DNA of 64,000 bases from Sclerotiophoma versabilis (taxonomy: Eukaryota; Ascomycota; Dothideomycetes; Pleosporales; Didymellaceae). The stretch is from assembly GCA_012274445.1 (NCBI GenBank), contig JAAROD010000014.1, positions 117,001 to 181,000 of the forward strand. Reading direction: 5' to 3'. A program made the translations under genes and the position numbers. Of this stretch, positions 33,073 through 42,676 are shown piece by piece (the first letter of the stretch is position 1; each line of letters begins with the position of its first letter). The notes under the pieces are model-generated. The model did not search any database. It worked only from the letters and a program-made list of their open reading frames with translations, and was not told the origin of the DNA.

Positions 33073-34358
33073 GTTGACGGTCGATGACTGTGAAACGAGG
33101 GACAGTTTGGTGATACCATCTTTCCGTCGAGCAATTATCCTCTCTTAAGCTGAACAACTTTCCGCATCCTTTGTGCAATCAGGTCCGTGGGATTGTTCGA
33201 GATCCCTCCAGGCGGGTTGAGACGAGGTCGGTAATACAAATGGTCAGATCGTGCATGCAATGCTGCGGATATCGGAGTCAAATCGCCGTGACGCGGTTGC
33301 CGGTAGTTGAGGTAGACGTCGCCGCTTTGTCCCAAAAGGTAGCCGCAGTCCTGGACCCTGCGGTAGTGGCACTCGCCCATGATCCTTCGTTCTTGGCTTC
33401 TTGCTCATATTTTCATTCTCAATATGTTCCTTCGCCAATTGCAAAAGTCCCTAAGCCTTCCGCGGGCCGCGTCCGCTTAACCGAAGTTGCCGTGGGGATC
33501 TGGCATGTCTCCTGATTGGTTGTAACATCAAGGGAAATGGGTCTTATTGCCCGAAGGATGCGGCAGGACACTTCAATGTGATCCTTATGTCAGTTTCAAG
33601 ATAGCAGTCGCACAGGTACGTCCCGACAAAATGTTCTACAAACCATCACACATTTGGACGTTACACCGAGAAGCGCCAATTGACTTCACAAAGCTTGGGC
33701 ACACAAGGCGGGTACGGCACGAGTGAGTTACTAATGGCGGAACGTTATGCCTGGATCTGGCAAGTGCCCGTGTACTCCAAGTATGGCCTGATCAAAATCA
33801 TGACCATTTTCCACTCTCTGATTCGAGATTGAACCTTGACAATGCCTGGAAACATCTTTTATCGGTATGAAGCAGGACCAGAGAGAAATCTGCAACTTTT
33901 AGCATTGTCAACAAAATGCTCTACAGTAGGACTGGAAGGAATTTTTTTCATACAGCATGTATTGCACTAGAGAGCGTTCAACCAGCCAACATGGATATGT
34001 GCAAAATCGAAAAGCCTCCGTCTCCCATTTGTCCAGAGCTCAAACGTGCACAATGGCGGAGTGATTAAGGGAGCCTCGAATCCCTCGACAGAGCCAAGTG
34101 GCTGCGCGGAAGCTCCCTCCATGCAGTACCGCGGCTTCTGCATCCTTCAGAAGTCGCTGATAGCTTGGTGGCTTGCTAGACTATGCAGACACGGCAGAAG
34201 AGAGCCGGTATCCAGACTGGCGGAAATTCGTCGACGATGGCAAGCTCGAAGCCCGTGTGGGTTGCTCTCATGTTTGACACCCAGTACCTCGGGCAGATGG
34301 AACCGCAACACAACAATTTTCTTGCTCTGGTTCTCTCTGCTCTACGCAGTACGCATCC
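33073..34358. other. Intergenic between divergent FAD oxidase and rhodopsin-like gene
   Basis: About 1.3 kb with short unsupported frames; it holds both promoters. Nothing repetitive was seen. Confidence 0.5.
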
Positions 34359-35757
34359 ATGGCTAACAGGGGCTTACAACCTGTATGCCTCTTCCTGGCG
34401 ATTTTCCCTAGTATTTTGTGTGTTGTCGTTGTTTCCATCCGCGTATGGATGCGAGCAAGAGCAAAGCTGTTTGGCTTGGGTAAGTTTGAGTTGACTTGTG
34501 AAGCCTGGCGGTAGAGAGCTAATTCAAGACTTCGACAGAGGACGCACTTTTGATTCTTGCAACGGTAAGTCGATATGGCCGCAAGTCCTGGTAACTTGCT
34601 CACATAACTGCGCCACTTATAGCTTCTAAACCTTGTTTTGTCCTTTACAACATCTGGATGTAAGTCAGCAGAGAATCATGGACGATCTATTCGAAAAGAG
34701 CTAAATCAGTTATTGGTAGATATTATTACGGGTTACTATGGATATCATGTGTATGACATCCCTCAGGGAGCTGTTGATCCAGTTGTCATGATGAAGGTAT
34801 GTAACATTGAAGCCACCGCTTCTTGTTAAGACTGACTGTATTCTGCAGTGGAATTATGCAAATTCCATCATTTACAATCCGATTCTTGCGCTTGTCAAAG
34901 CTTCGTTCATCTGGACCCTGATCAAACTACGATCGCCGAACAGATGGATCAACCGCTGCTTATGGGCCACCCTGGTCTTTAACGGCTGCTTTGCGATCGC
35001 CGCCCCTCTCGCTTGCATATTACAATGCAATCCGATCTCAAAGTATTGGGACAGCGACACAACGGGGAGATGCGTTGACCCGGGTGCCTACACCGTCAGC
35101 ACCTCATCCATCGTCCTTGCCACCGACGTCCTCATCCTACTCATGCCGACTTGGATCCTCCACGACCTAAAGATGCCGTTCGGTCGCAAACTGATGGTCA
35201 TTGCTTTCTTATCTTTCGGCGTCGCCGTTACAATCGTCGGCGCAGTGCGAACAAGCGTCTTGGTTAAGGTCTTTGTCGTTGGCGAAGTCGTGCCGGATCC
35301 AACATACGAAGTCAACTACACTTTATCGAACATCGAGTCCGGTCTTGCAATCATCGGAATCTGCGGTCCTACCATCAAACATCTACTTAGCTTCTGCATC
35401 CCAGTGCTGAGAACGCCTGATGAGTCAAGCAATCGAGGGTACAACTATCCCCCTACAGGCGGTTCGCAGGGCGCAAGTCGATCACAACGTTACACGATAG
35501 GAACAAGAACAAATGACGCGTTTAAAGAAATTGACGAAGGCGTCAGAAGCATACGAAACTCTTTTAGGAAGAGTAGGTCGGGTGGTAATGTCGAGTTGAC
35601 CAAAGTGGATGGAGGCGCACAACCTGATGGGCATCACACGACTAGCGATGAGCACCTGGTTATCACGAAAACAGTGGCATGGAGAGTCGATGCATCACAG
35701 CCAGACTCGAACAGTACACATGAGCATAACATAAATACACCGCACACTATGCTATAG
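34359..35757 (+). CDS. Seven-helix rhodopsin-like integral membrane protein (Pth11/SAT4 group)
   Basis: Five exons (34359-34479, 34539-34564, 34623-34659, 34720-34796, 34849-35757) give 389 residues. Start MANRGLQPVCLFLAIF opens helix 1; VVVVSIRVWMRARAKLFGLEDALLIL is the family's helix 1-2 junction, with the conserved ED. Later signatures are YNPILALVKASFIWTLIKL, FNGCFAIAAPLACILQC, the extracellular Cys region KYWDSDTTGRCVD, and DVLILLMPTWILHDLKMP. The cytoplasmic tail is long, Ser- and Arg-rich. This fungal rhodopsin-like domain occurs in hundreds of paralogues; a few (Pth11) sense host surfaces, most are unstudied. The exons are tiny (26 and 37 nt), so expression evidence would help, but frames and helices agree at every junction. 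Confidence 0.85.
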
Positions 35758-35985
35758 TTGTATTTACAGGTCCAGTGTACCAAGGGGAGCTGTGACGCTA
35801 CCCAGGCGTTTCGTCTGCGACTGGGGAAAATCCACCAGCAATGAACCCTTCTTACCGGTTTTCTAGAAACGGAAAACACAAGGGATACTGATTTGTGGCA
35901 AGCTAGATGCATTGTATCGTCATTGCCTTTCCAAACTTATATGCGATTCACTATTTCAATTCTACTCTGGAAGCAAATTTCATTT

Positions 35986-37269
35986 CTAGCCAAGAGTTGA
36001 GATCTTCGTTCCATCTCCGGGTAGCTTACACCTCAGCACTGCACCAGGCCACGTCCTCAGATCCGTTCCATTGTTCCACATTGGCTGGTACGGCAACTGA
36101 TTGATGTTCATGTACATGTACCCATCGGCCGCGATACTCGCTCCATCAGGCCAGATGATCCTGGGATCTCTCACAAACGGATGCGTCTGTAGATCCTTGG
36201 GGTCGTAATAGTAAATGGCATTATGCTCAGGTATAAGCTGGTAAATCAATCCATTAGAGTCGCCTTCGAAGCCGTTGGCGTTACCGCCACGCTGGCCGTG
36301 GTCTGTCACATTATTTGCCGCTGCTATCTCAACAAGCGGATCAGAGGGAGAGGCAAGCAAGTTAACCGTGGGTACGCTGTAGAGATAGTCGGTTGTCAAG
36401 GCTGAATAGTAGAGCCGTGATCCATCGGGCGAGAGCTGTAGACCATCAAGACCTTCGCGCAGGGTCTGAATGGGAACACCCATTGTTCTCTGGTAGAATG
36501 GCTTGCCCTGGTAGCTGGGCACATCACGGTCGACTCGAAGCACACTTGGGTGTTGGGTGAGGCGACGCCAGCTCTCACCAGTCGCGAGATCGAGCATGAT
36601 GAAACCTGGCCGCCCCTCATCGCTGCTGTCGACGATGTACGCCACTCCCTGTCCGGATTGCGTAACGTTGGTACGAAGGTCGAAGCGGATATCATTCATA
36701 TAGGAATCAGGAAAGTGTACAGATGCCGGGAACGTGTATGTTGCATAGACAGTGTCATTCGAAAGGTTGATCGCAATGATCTTCGGTCCGCCAGGTTGCG
36801 CGTACGGCATTGTCGGTGCACCGCTTGAGTCCATGATGGTAGGTCGACCAGTATCAACAACCCACAGGGTTTCAGGCCGGGAGCTGCTTGCCGGAGTGAT
36901 ATAAAGAGCTTGGACAGATATCAGGCCTGTGCTGTTTCCACTGCCGAAAATGATGCCGTTCCATGTTGTGTTCAGCTGGTTGACTGGAAGATTCAGTCCT
37001 GCGGACGGGTAAGGGCGTTCAGCAGTCTTGTTGACAGTCTCGCCGAGCGTAAACGTGTAATTGCCGCGCGTGTACGATGCAAAGATTCGGCCTGTAGATG
37101 ATACTGCGATACCAATAGGCCATTGTTCGTAGTAGTAGTGGACTTCTTCAATTTCTGGGCCGTAAGAACCGGAGTCGACGCGTAGAATCGTTTGTGAGGA
37201 GTTCTGGAAGGTGACTTGGGTGGCTGCCACTGCTAGCAAACTGAGCGTCGATGCTAAAATCGATTTCAT
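35986..37269 (-). CDS. Secreted Yellow / major royal jelly protein-like beta-propeller
   Basis: Single-exon protein of 427 residues with signal peptide MKSILASTLSLLAVAATQ. The MRJP/Yellow domain is recognised from EQWPIGIAVSSTGRIFASY, ETLWVVDTG, GVAYIVDSS, GLDGLQLSPDGSRLYYSAL and the late NGLIYQLIPEHNAIYYYDP. Yellow family members are six-bladed propellers; in insects they act in melanin metabolism or bind small amines, and their fungal role is unknown. Ten or more N-glycosylation sites are visible, consistent with secretion. It is tail-to-tail with the rhodopsin-like gene, 228 bp apart. Lack of introns is common for this family in fungi, so it does not by itself show transfer. Confidence 0.9.
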   Translation of the reverse strand: MKSILASTLSLLAVAATQVTFQNSSQTILRVDSGSYGPEIEEVHYYYEQWPIGIAVSSTGRIFASYTRGNYTFTLGETVNKTAERPYPSAGLNLPVNQLNTTWNGIIFGSGNSTGLISVQALYITPASSSRPETLWVVDTGRPTIMDSSGAPTMPYAQPGGPKIIAINLSNDTVYATYTFPASVHFPDSYMNDIRFDLRTNVTQSGQGVAYIVDSSDEGRPGFIMLDLATGESWRRLTQHPSVLRVDRDVPSYQGKPFYQRTMGVPIQTLREGLDGLQLSPDGSRLYYSALTTDYLYSVPTVNLLASPSDPLVEIAAANNVTDHGQRGGNANGFEGDSNGLIYQLIPEHNAIYYYDPKDLQTHPFVRDPRIIWPDGASIAADGYMYMNINQLPYQPMWNNGTDLRTWPGAVLRCKLPGDGTKISTLG

Positions 37270-37821
37270 GATCGCTAATCAGACAATGCACCTCGTCTAG
37301 AGATGAAGCTGGAAGGTTTGCCGTTCGTGGATGAGGACAGTGTCCAACTTGTACCCTTCTGCGCCATGATGTCACAGTGACCCTGGCAAGCCTGCGTTGT
37401 TCAGGAGGTCAAGGATTTGAAATCTGATGTTGTTTGTCCGATGTCTATGATGCGGGGAGGTTCCCGGACGCGTAAGGATCGGGACGTTCCTGCAGTAGCG
37501 CGGTACCTACGTAGCTTTGACGCCAAGGTTTCAACACTGTTTTTGTCCTCACCATCGATTCTCAGTGACTTCATCGAAATAACAACTTCACCTAGTCATC
37601 ATCCTCAAACAATACAGTTTAGCTGCTCGGTGGATGCAAACTGTCGGCTGGTCTCCATTGCATCGACGGCCATCGGGTAGATGGCCGCCACATTGCCTGT
37701 GATGCTCCCTGGATTGAGTCCTACGTTGGCCGACCGGAACCAAGGTCTCCACTGACAAACACAACAAGCACCGCCGCATATCTTGATTGTCAGTCATTTT
37801 GCAGAAGAGAGGGTGAGGTAC
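37270..37821. other. Intergenic between Yellow-like and DUF6594 genes
   Basis: Short frames only; nothing recognisable. Confidence 0.5.
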
Positions 37822-38840
37822 TCACGCTGCGGTTGCCGCAAAGACTTCCGACCGCTTCGCCGTCGTGAAAAGGCCCACGCTTCCTGCGAAAAGAAGCATG
37901 AAAATTCCGACCATGATCAATTTCGCGGTTGGACTACTGATGTAGTATAGGGCTATGATTGCGACAAATAACAAGATCACAGCAATGAGTATACTGATGA
38001 TCGTCACAAATCTTGCTATGCGTTTTTCCGGAACATAGGCCATATTGTCTTCTCGCTTCTCGGACTGATAAGTCGGCTCAGTTGTTGCCACCCGATGTGT
38101 CGAGCCATATTGATGTACTTACCAGAAAGAAGACGGGCAGATATCGTTGAACGAAAGCAGTCAACCTGTCTTCATGCTCGGGCTGCCTAAGCAGAACGAG
38201 ATCCTCATTCCGGCTATAAATCGTCGCACTGTGACCACCGAATATCGGTTCGTACGTTTTCGAGTCTTTGCTGAATCGCGTTGACGCGTGGAGAACAGCA
38301 TCGAACGTGCGCGCTGGCGGTGACTTTAAGCAAGCCAGAGTACTCTCGAAGAGGAGCGCCTCACCTTCATCAAATTCAGTTTTCATATACTTTACCATAG
38401 AGCATAACGATCACAAACGGTATTCTTTCATCTTTGCACGAATTGCTTCCACCAACTCCATGCGCTTCTGCTGCTTCATATTCTGAGGGTCTTTTGTAGC
38501 ATCCCTGAAGCACTCCCAATTCATCGCGCACTTCTTGGTTTCTATGTCGCTCTGGTGGCCTCGGTCTTCAGCATCAAATTGATCCTATTGCAAATCCGCG
38601 TCAGTACTGGATGAAAGCCGGTAACAACAGAGACAGATGCACCTGTTTGGCCTCGAGCTCTGCTAGTTCACTTTGGAGGTATAATAAATTTCGCGCTGCG
38701 AGTCTGTCGAACCGTCGGAATACCAATGAGGTGTGATCAGGGTCGCTCGCAATGAATTCTGCCAACGAAGGGTACCCATCCAGGGCTCGAGCATGTCGAC
38801 GACCTGCTTCGATATCTCTAGGTCTACAGGTCGGATTCAT
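37822..38840 (-). CDS. DUF6594-type membrane protein
   Basis: Four exons (38840-38643, 38584-38419, 38364-38123, 38064-37822) give 282 residues. The N-terminal part is typical of this fungal family: GYPSLAEFIASDPDHTSLVFRRFDRLAARNLLYLQSELAELEAKQ, in pieces, followed by a charged helix (KKCAMNWECF) and EALLFESTL, the latter made by an intron running GTTTGT...GAAG (38418-38365). Near the C-terminus are two transmembrane helices (VTIISILIAVILLFVAIIALYY and LIMVGIFMLLFAGSVGLFTT). I assign DUF6594 from memory of the family, without a search. Function unknown. It is transcribed away from the tandem retropepsin-like gene across 329 bp. ATG at 38840 is chosen because the longer frame to 38891 starts with GTG. 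Confidence 0.82.
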
Positions 38841-39169
38841 CTGGACTCTTTGGTAGAGATCATGAAGCTGCGTTGGAGTGCTCAACTGCACAGCCCACTA
38901 ACCCATACGCGACCGGTGAAGAGCATTAACCCCGCTTCTGATCAGCGACCAATCATCGCAATCTATATCACCCGCGAGCCGCCCCAGACACACCGCAGCC
39001 AGCTCACAAGGGCCCTGTCGTGTCAGTTTATACAAGTTTGACTGGTTCCGGATTTCTTTGCGTGATTCTTTCTCCAGCAAGCACTGTTTGTCAGTTCGCT
39101 GCTGTTCTCGAGCGAGCGTAGGGAAGACAAGTCTAGCACTTCAAGACAACAAAGTCCTACTCAGCAGCC
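38841..39169. promoter_or_regulatory. Bidirectional promoter, DUF6594 and tandem retropepsin-like genes
   Basis: 329 bp separate the divergent start codons. No strong TATA box or repeat was seen. Shared control is possible. Confidence 0.45.
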
Positions 39170-40901
39170 ATGTCTATTTCAGGACCAGTTTACGTTGCGG
39201 TATGCTGTCCAGAAGTTGCTTGGCAAATTGTAGCTCTTACTGACCGCGCAGAACCAGCAATGGAATTCTGATGACCTAGCTGCTCTCCAACAAAGTTTCT
39301 CAGGGCAGCCGTTGTCACCACACCTCCTACCACATCTTACCTCTGATACGAGTTCGGAAAGATCGTTTGAATCAGAATTCCAATTGTCCACAAGGTCAAG
39401 TTCTCCAGTTACGTCGAGACTGGACTTGCTGGATCACAGTGCCTCGGATTCTCGTATTAGGAGTCAAGACCATCACGTGCTGCTGGACAAGACTAATCTA
39501 GAGCTCAGAGAAGATGTCGCCCATGAAGTCTCATTTATGAGTCAAACGGAGTCTGGGGTGACGCTTTCGCCACCATCGCCCGCTTTACTGAACCTTGAAG
39601 AGGTGGGTTCTTGGGCCAACACTTTTAAGGGTTCAAGCACCACTGTGGCTCCGCGCTCACCAGCCGAAATAAAACAACCACACACGTTGCCCTCGAAATG
39701 CCGCAAAGGTCTTCCCCTGATCTTTCAAACGGAGACTGGAACGCACGAGATCATCACCAAATACGACACCGGTACACATGACAACCATATGTCTCTGGAA
39801 CAAGCCGAAGCTATGGGTTATAAAATCGATACTGGTCCATCGAGTAAGGGCCGCTTCCAACTTCCTACTGGTAGAGAGATCGAAGCCGTTGGGAGAGTGA
39901 CCGCTGAAGTCGAGTTTGCCCATGGTCCGGGCCACGGGGCAGGCCCTGTAACCTGCTTCTTCAACGTATTCAGTCGGCTGTCCTCTGCTGTTCTCATTGG
40001 CATGACTTTCCTGAATGCCACGGAGACTATCACCAAATATACGAAACGTCTCGTGGACCTTCCAACGGGTCCGAAAAGGTGCCTCAGACTGCGTGCTGTT
40101 GGCAACGCAACAAATCAGGTCTCATGTATCGTAAACGGTTGCAATGTGATTGCCAACGCAGACACAGGATCCGAGATCGCGCTCATGAGCGGTGAATATG
40201 CTACCAAACACGGTTTGCTCAAAGACTACAGCTGTGAAGAACTAGAGCTTGCCGACGGTAGTCTCGAGTACACCAGCGGACATGCAACCGTCACCTTCCA
40301 AATTCCAGGCGCTCAACTAAAATCGGAAACGCTACGGCCTCAAAAATCCGGTTCCTACGGGTCCCGGACTAAGACTATTCGATTTCACGTTCTGAAGCAC
40401 TTACAGTTCGACATGATCCTTGACGAGGACATTGTGAGTGAATTCAATGTATTTCAAAACGGCCTCAGCACCATTAAATCTGCTGCAGCAAACAGTATTG
40501 CCAGTCTCTCTCCAATCATCCATTTGCGTTCAATGGAGAAGACTGCGTCAAGGGTTACAGAAAAAGTCAAGGATCTCGCTTCGTCCATCTTCTCCAGCAA
40601 GCCAAAGCCCACCACGGAACCACAAAGCACCGGTAAGTAGCTCTTTGAGGTAGCTTTGCTCTATTAATCCAGATTAGGAGATGAAATGAGTCCTATAATC
40701 GATGCACAGCCTGAAATAACGAGACTTCTTGAAGCAATCAACAGCCTTGATCAGGCGGAGAACAGGAGACAGGATCAATTGAACAGGCAGGTATCGTATA
40801 CTCAAGCGAACATGCGCTATGATGCACATCTTCATACTCTCTATGTTGCCGAACGTCGTCGGCTGAATGAGGATCTCGATCGCCTATTGAATCCGGCCTA
40901 G
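39170..40901 (+). CDS. Protein with two tandem retropepsin-like aspartyl protease domains
   Basis: Three exons (39170-39199, 39252-40632, 40678-40901) give 544 residues. About 150 Ser-rich, probably disordered residues come first. Domain 1: KYDTGTHDNHMS (Asp near 182), then LPTGREIEAVGRVTAEVEF as flap-like strands and SAVLIGMTFLN near its end. Domain 2: NADTGSEIALMS (Asp near 314), then LADGSLEYTSGHATVTFQI and FDMILDEDI, where the usual ILG glycine has become Asp. The C-terminus (EITRLLEAINSLDQAENRR) is charged and probably coiled coil. Viral and LTR retropepsins work as homodimers of one such unit; here both units are in one chain, as in pepsins. There is no reverse transcriptase, integrase, gag or LTR nearby, and introns are present, so this is a cellular gene and not an element. 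Whether it is an active protease or a binding fold is unknown. Confidence 0.8.
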
Positions 40902-41477
40902 GACGGAATCTCTTGTGAGAGAAAAGCCGTCTCCTGTCCACCAGTGCACGATTGTAGTTGTGCTACTGTCAAGCTATGGAAAGTAGTAATAATTGACGGA
41001 TAAAGCTTATTTGGAGTAGATTGTGGTATCTCTTCCGTCTCGATACAACATGTTCGGAGGATTTTATTGGTAGCATGTGGACAAGCAGCGGCCATAAATC
41101 CGGAGGCGACACGATCTCGGCCGCGGGTTGCGAGTTATCAGTGCGAATACCCCTTTGAAGACTTTCCTTTCTGGTTCTGAGTCTGAAAACGCGTTTTGGT
41201 AGAATTCCATCTAGAAATCTTCACAAAAGTCTTTCTCCCAAAAACAAAAACATCCCAAGCCCTCACGAAACGCACCAGCGATAACAGCAACAACAGCCTA
41301 TAATTGGACAAAAGGTCACCTCTGCAGAAGGTAATAATAGCCCAGCACTTCCCGAGACCAGAAGCGTCGCCCGCGCATAGTCGTCCATACATAATCATCC
41401 ACACGTAGTCGTCCACACATAGACTCCCATATACAACCAGCCACAAACCCCTCCCAAACCACACTGACCACACAGCC

Positions 41478-41729
41478 ATGCAACCCGCGCATATTCAGAG
41501 TCGGCTAAGCCAATCATACGTGTACATGCAAAAGGCTCATGAATACAAGCAGCGACTCCAAGCAGTATGTACGAGCCCACAAAACCCAACTCGGCAACGG
41601 CATAGAAACCAACCACAAAAACCCGCAGATACCTATTGGTTTCAGCAGTTCCCATCTCATGGTCAAATTACATTGTCTCTTTGTGTTCTGCTTGTTGTCT
41701 TGTGTATCATCTTATTACCCGAGGGGTGA
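41478..41729 (+). CDS. Doubtful 83-residue ORF with C-terminal hydrophobic helix
   Basis: Starts with ATG (MQPAHIQSRLSQSYVYMQKA), has a Gln/Arg-rich helix-like first part and ends in one hydrophobic segment (ITLSLCVLLVVLCIILLPEG) just before the stop. That layout is what a tail-anchored membrane protein looks like. There is no recognised family, and chance is a real alternative. Confidence 0.28.
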   Translation: MQPAHIQSRLSQSYVYMQKAHEYKQRLQAVCTSPQNPTRQRHRNQPQKPADTYWFQQFPSHGQITLSLCVLLVVLCIILLPEG

Positions 41730-41971
41730 GATTGTTGCATCATCTATCATCCCTTTGATAGAATAGAAAAAGGAGAGGGTAAAGAGAACCAATAGGAGTC
41801 TATCCATATGCCGATAACGAGATGTGTAATTGCAAGTGTGACTGGAGATGTTAACTAGAGAGTCTTGTCTGGATGGAGCTATATGTTGTATATAGAGTGA
41901 AAAGGCTAGTTCTGGGCAGCAGTAGTGGATGATAGAGTTGAGAGTGGAATTGTAGGTTGAGTTGCTGGTGC

Positions 41972-42034
41972 CTTCTTCTTCTTCTTCTTCTTCTTCTTCT
42001 TCTTCTTCTTCTTCTCCTCCCTCTTCTTCTTCTT
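41972..42034 (+). repeat. CTT/GAA microsatellite
   Basis: A CTT triplet run of about 15 units, interrupted by CCTCCC and then continued. On the opposite strand it would encode poly-Glu, which explains an open frame there; it is not evidence of a gene. Confidence 0.9.
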
Positions 42035-42676
42035 GAAGTTGAAGAATCCTGTTCGTGGCAACTGTGGGATGCAAGGGTAGTTGCGTTATGTAATGGTATA
42101 CTATATACTGCTTTTTACCATGTCTAGTCTAACGCTTTGTAGTACCCCATCCAATAAAGCGCCTTTTGATGTGTGAATTTGTGGCGCAGAGTAAGCCGTG
42201 CTAGATATTTCTATTCCGTCTGTATATTCTTTCTCTGTTCTTTCTCGACATTCGAAGCGAGAAAGAGTGAGAACCTTCCAAGTTCCCATCCAGTCTGTGA
42301 TGTTGTGGCGGTAAGCATATTAGTCAGAGGGGACGTGCATGGGAGGATCTTTTTAGCCTTGCCACTCATTAACCATTTTGAGTTGGTAGTGGGGGTTCGG
42401 CAAAGCGATGGATAGTGCCTGTATTGAATATTGTGGTATGGAGATTTTACACGAATTACCGTAGGCATGCTAAGAGGCGTTGGAAGTTGGAGCGCGTTCC
42501 AGATAGTGGTCTGAAGTACAGGAGTGTGTTGAACATGGTGCTCATTCATCTATGTGGCGGTCTATCATAAACATCGCATTGCGCATTACCATGATCATAA
42601 CCCAGGTGCCCGTTCCATATCGCGCCCAAAATGCTTTTACACAATCCCGGTCATGTCTCATTCACGCTTTTGGTAT

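Larger units (their letters stand above)
40902..42676. other. Intergenic with microsatellite and one doubtful small ORF
   Basis: About 1.8 kb between the retropepsin-like gene and Hsp88. It has a (CTT)n tract at 41972-42034 and a small ORF at 41478, both listed separately. Nothing else is supported. Confidence 0.5.

Noticed and set aside
39170..40901. Retrotransposon or endogenous retrovirus-like element, because of the DTG motifs
   Set aside because: No LTRs, gag, reverse transcriptase, RNase H or integrase nearby, and the gene has two ordinary introns.
41715..42074. 119-residue minus-strand frame with a poly-Glu run
   Set aside because: Produced by the CTT/GAA microsatellite; no other coding support.
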